Source: Molossus alvarezi
Taxonomy: Eukaryota > Chordata > Mammalia > Chiroptera > Molossidae
Assembly (NCBI GenBank): GCA_037176705.1
Contig: CM073896.1
Coordinates: 25,866,708 to 25,930,707, forward strand
Reading direction: 5' to 3'
Length of the DNA: 64,000 nt
The notes beneath the pieces were generated by a model. It did not search any database, was not told where the DNA came from, and worked only from the letters and a program-made list of their open reading frames with translations. Positions 60,941 to 64,000 of the stretch are shown one piece after another. Each line of letters opens with the position of its first letter. Positions within the stretch are counted from its first letter, which is position 1. A program made the position numbers and the translations under genes.

Positions 60941-61455
60941 TATATGTACCCCTTTGTTCATAGCAGCACTATTTACAATAGCTAAGATCTGGAAACAGCC
61001 CAAGTGCCCATCAATGATGAGTGGATAAAAAAGGTAGTGGTCCAGATACACAATGAAGCACTATGCAGCTGTAAGAAATAAAGCTCTCTTTTTCTTTGAG
61101 GGGACATGGGGGGACCTGGAGAGTATTATGCTAAGTGAAATAAGCCAATAAGAGAAAGACAAATACCACATGATCTCACTTATTTGAGGAATATAATAAA
61201 CAAAATAAGTTGATGAACAAAATAGACCCAGAAACATAGAAAGGAGTGTAGTTCAGAATGACAAACTTCAGAGGAGGGAGGCGTGGGGGAGGGATGAAAT
61301 GAAGCACAGAACTTATATGCAAATATGCGTAACCAATGGACATAGACAATAATGCTGGGGGGTGAGGCAGCAGGATGGGGAGGAAGTTGTCTTGGGGGGA
61401 AAAGGAGAAACATTTGTAACAAAAATAAATTGATTAATATAAAAAACAAAGAGAG
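60941..61455 (+). mobile_element. 5'-truncated L1 with 14-bp TSD, different 3' UTR subfamily
   Basis: It starts within ORF2 coding the [15 protein letters not shown] region, runs to the ATYHMISLI-type C-terminal region and a G-rich 3' UTR, and ends in an A-rich tail. The perfect TSD agagacatgggcca lies at 60927-60940 and 61456-61469. Just after the coding end it contains gttgatgaacaaaatagacc, which the copies at 14053, 34694 and 37402 lack. It is therefore a different, probably older, L1 subfamily. Confidence 0.9.
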
Positions 61456-61634
61456 AGAGACATGGGCCAATTTTCCTAGTACTAGTGGAAATATTTACTC
61501 CCTTTAGACCATGGCAGTGGGACCCTAACCCCAAGTAGAAGACAGACTTTCTTTGGCTCTAAAAGTGACCTTCTTTGCTCCTTAATACTGGAACTCTGTA
61601 GGAAGAAGAGGGCTAATCTAAACAGAACGCAGCC

Positions 61635-61670
<36 letters not shown>

Positions 61671-61725
61671 GATAGATAGATAGAGATAGAGATAGAGATA
61701 GAGATAGAGATAGAGATAGAGAGAT
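61635..61725. repeat. Compound microsatellite (GATA)n then (GATAGA)n
   Basis: About twelve gata units with one missing TA are followed by about seven gataga hexamers. The hexamer part appears to have expanded from the gata tract. Confidence 0.96.
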
Positions 61726-61980
61726 TAATATTTAGCATTTCTTTTTTTTTACTCACTGGGAAAGCTTAGGTGTGTATCTTGATTTATGAAGTTTTTTTTT
61801 TTTCCTCAATAATATCTCTACAGTGCCTTAGACAGAGTAAACATAAATTTTTTTTTCCTAGAGAATCAAAATATAAGAGCACCTCAAGAGTGATAGACAA
61901 CTATATAATTAAGAGAGGGATGACTTATAATTGTAAACAGTAAATTACATTTTTCATAGCATTTGAACATATATTAATTC
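61726..61980. other. No gene recognised
   Basis: AT-rich DNA with several T runs. Confidence 0.5.
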
Positions 61981-62180
61981 ATTTTTCTTTATTGATTTTA
62001 GATAGAGAGGAAGGGAAAGGGGGAAAGAGATGGAAACATTGATGAAAAAGAACATTGATTGGCTGCCTCCTACATGCCCCACACTGGGGATTGGGCCCAC
62101 AACCTGGGCATGTGCCCTGACCAGGAATTGAACCTCTTGGTGTATGGGTTGACGCTCAACCACTGAGCCACATCTGCTAG
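61981..62180 (-). mobile_element. Ves-type SINE, older subfamily
   Basis: The minus-strand head is eroded (ctagcagatgtggctcagtg). Then come ggttcaattcctggtcaggg, gtgggcccaatccccagtgt, CT-rich body and tail atctaaaatcaataaagaaa. No clear TSD. Confidence 0.88.
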
Positions 62181-62214
62181 TGTAAACTCAATTTTATCTT
62201 CACAACTGAATTAT

Positions 62215-62460
62215 GTAATAAGACAGGGAGCTTTATTGGCCCCATTTTAAAGATGATGGAACAAAGAATAAAAGAGAGAAAAAGAAAGGCTATTAAAACT
62301 TGCTTAACATATGCTGAGAACCAGGAAATATGCCAAGTATTTTAGATAATTATTTCATTTAATCCTCACTGAATCTGTTAAAGGTGATGTACTTTTCTCT
62401 ACTTTGGTGATCAGTAAACTGAAGTTCTAAGAATAAAATACAAAAGTTCATAAAGTTAAT
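62215..62460 (-). repeat. MIR SINE fragments
   Basis: Plus strand: ggccccattttaaagatgat, then ccaagtattttagataatta, tttcatttaatcctcactga and gatcagtaaactgaagttct. Two antisense MIR pieces seem to lie side by side. Confidence 0.6.
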
Positions 62461-63104
62461 CAAGGAGATACCTTTTATTTTCCAACCTGAAAGCAAAGGT
62501 ATTTAACTTATTATTTATCCTTGGAGGATATAGTTTTTGGAATGATCATTAGATAATACAAGTCTCAGACTCCATTTCACAGGACTCTGTAGACTAGCTT
62601 AAGACTGTCCTGAGCATGTTGAACCTCATGACGACACAAGATGACCCACACCAACCTCTGAATACCAAAACTAATTTAACTGTGGGTTTAATACAGATCT
62701 AAAAACAGAAAAATTAGGACGATCCAGAAAAACAAAGTATTTAGTTGTCCTTAAAAATGGTTGGCAATTTTATTTAGAAAAATATAAAATATTTTTTAGT
62801 GGAACTTCTGAGTTGAGGTTTTGAGAAGCTGGACCTCAGTGGGTCCTTTAATTGTTCAGTGGAGACCTCAGTCATCTATCTTTAATGCCTTAAGCCATCA
62901 AAACAGAGTTTCATCCTTTGCTGAATCAAATATATGGTTACAATCTCTCTGTTTTAAGTGAAAATTTGAATTTAATCTTTTTATCTCTACAGATTTATTT
63001 GTGGGTCTAAAAGTAGGTATGTCTATAAAAGTAACATTAGTATTCAATTGTTTGGTAAATATTGACAGTCTTTTTGAATGACTGAAACCAAATGACCTGA
63101 AATT
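62461..63104. other. No gene recognised
   Basis: AT-rich unassigned DNA. Confidence 0.5.
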
Positions 63105-63350
63105 CAGGCCTCAAGGTTAGACTCTCTGAGTTTGAATTTCTGTTTCAATAATTTCTGGCTAATTATCTTGTACAGATTGACTAATCTCTTTATATTTATT
63201 CCTCATTAAAATAGGGCTATTAATTATACCAGCACCATCCAGTTGTGAGGCTTATCAGAGGTACTACTATGATCCACATTGTTTAAGATAGTGCTTGGCC
63301 CACAATAAACACTCAGCAAATATTCACTATCATTATATTTAGTATTATTA
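63105..63350 (+). repeat. MIR SINE
   Basis: Ctctctgagtttgaatttct, attcctcattaaaatagggc, tattaattataccagcacca and gtgcttggcccacaataaac, then actcagcaaatatt, follow sense MIR over most of its length. Confidence 0.75.
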
Positions 63351-63819
63351 TTACATGAAAATTTTAAAAATGAAACATATAGATATATTTTGAGACATAG
63401 AATCTAACCTAATTCAGCATTTGAACCTCACCAACCCCCACACCAAGCTTTACCTAAATACCTCATTACCTCCAGAATCTAGCCAATAAATTTTCACTAT
63501 GCAAGTTGTAAGAGGTTTTTTCTTCATATTGAGCCCCAAACTGCCTTTCTGAAATTTGCATCCATATGGTTGGGTTCTGCCCCCTGAGAACATGTAGAAT
63601 GAATCTAATTCCAGTAATAAAAGAAAGCCTTTCAAACAGTTAAAGACAGATAGCAAGTTTCTTTTGAGATTTCATTACTTTAGACTGAACATTTTTCATT
63701 CCTCATGTTTTCCTATCAATTGACAAGTTTGTTTTGACTTCCTCAATTGCTGTACTTGCTTATTATACTGGAAGATTTTGTGTCATTATATTAGAAGAGA
63801 CAGTGAAGTACAGAATGTG
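63351..63819. other. No gene recognised
   Basis: AT-rich unassigned DNA. A 68-codon minus-strand frame shows no support. Confidence 0.5.
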
Positions 63820-63940
63820 GCTCTCAGCTGTAGCTGCACACAAGAATATTTGGAGGACCTTAGTGATAACAATGCAAGGGTCCACATCCAGAGATTCTGA
63901 TGGAATCAGTTTGGGATTCAGCCAGGTTGGAGGAAACACT
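63820..63940 (+). repeat. MER5A-like hAT fragment
   Basis: Agctgtagctgcacacaaga, atatttggaggaccttagtg and ccagagattctgatggaatc match the first half of a MER5A-type element. The far end is missing. Confidence 0.65.
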
Positions 63941-64000
63941 GGTGTAGAAGAAAAAGCACAGAATCTAAAGTTAGAAACATCTTATGTCTGTGTGACATTT

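Noticed and set aside
1..64000. CRISPR array, operon, bacterial or phage features
   Set aside because: No regularly spaced repeats, ribosome binding sites or dense coding. The repeat content is clearly mammalian.
1..64000. tRNA, rRNA, U6 or other small RNA genes
   Set aside because: The only tRNA-like segments are SINE heads with CT-rich bodies and A-rich tails. I found no U6, 5S, 7SK or Y RNA pattern.

Overview
The window looks like intergenic nuclear DNA of a bat and contains no protein-coding gene that I can support. The bat call rests on about twenty copies of a tRNA-derived SINE whose head reads gccctggccggtttggctc. It is followed by Pol III A/B-box-like blocks, a pyrimidine-rich tail and an A-rich end, as in the Ves SINE family of vespertilionid and related (yangochiropteran) bats. 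I cannot name the family or species from sequence alone. The DNA is AT-rich and CpG-poor. It is packed with mammal-wide fossils: MIR, L2, L1M/HAL1-like LINEs, hAT/MER5-type DNA transposons and MLT1 (ERVL-MaLR) LTRs.

Layout. 0-10 kb: a MIR split by a young SINE, a MER5-type element, several SINEs, MIR and L2 pieces. 10-20 kb: a long GA repeat, an unusually GC-rich 0.4 kb block, an old plus-strand L1M/HAL1 fossil, a young 5'-truncated L1 (14.05-14.60 kb), several MIRs and two SINEs. 20.7-24.9 kb: an ancient minus-strand L1 running from 3' UTR to 5' UTR. 25-32 kb: mostly unassigned AT-rich DNA with L1, hAT and MIR scraps and a perfect 20-bp palindrome containing an RFX-like site. 32.4-33.9 kb: an MLT1 LTR broken by three SINEs. 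34.7-35.6 kb and 37.4-40.5 kb: two younger L1 insertions with clear target-site duplications (TSDs). The second is 3.1 kb and carries a dead ORF2. 41.7-45.7 kb: six SINEs in 4 kb, two of them inside an old L2. 46.6-50.6 kb: one ancient L1 nested inside another. 51.9-58.1 kb: L1M, MLT1, MIR and L2 remnants and a long GAAA microsatellite. 60.9-64 kb: another L1 3' end, a GATA repeat, a SINE, MIRs and a MER5-type piece.

No genes act together here. The readable history is layers of retrotransposition: MIR, L2 and MER5 first, then L1M and MLT1, then older bat SINEs, then young Ves copies and a young L1 family with intact TSDs. All open reading frames above 100 codons that I examined are L1 ORF2 remnants, shadows of SINEs or simple repeats, or chance frames. 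One 118-codon frame at 48.6-48.9 kb stays unexplained. I found no new biological system. The items most worth checking are the RFX-like palindrome, the ACGT-core cluster, the duplicated MLT1 segment and a few non-repeat blocks that could be conserved noncoding DNA. Family names for old repeats are from memory of consensus patterns, not from a database search, and their boundaries are approximate.
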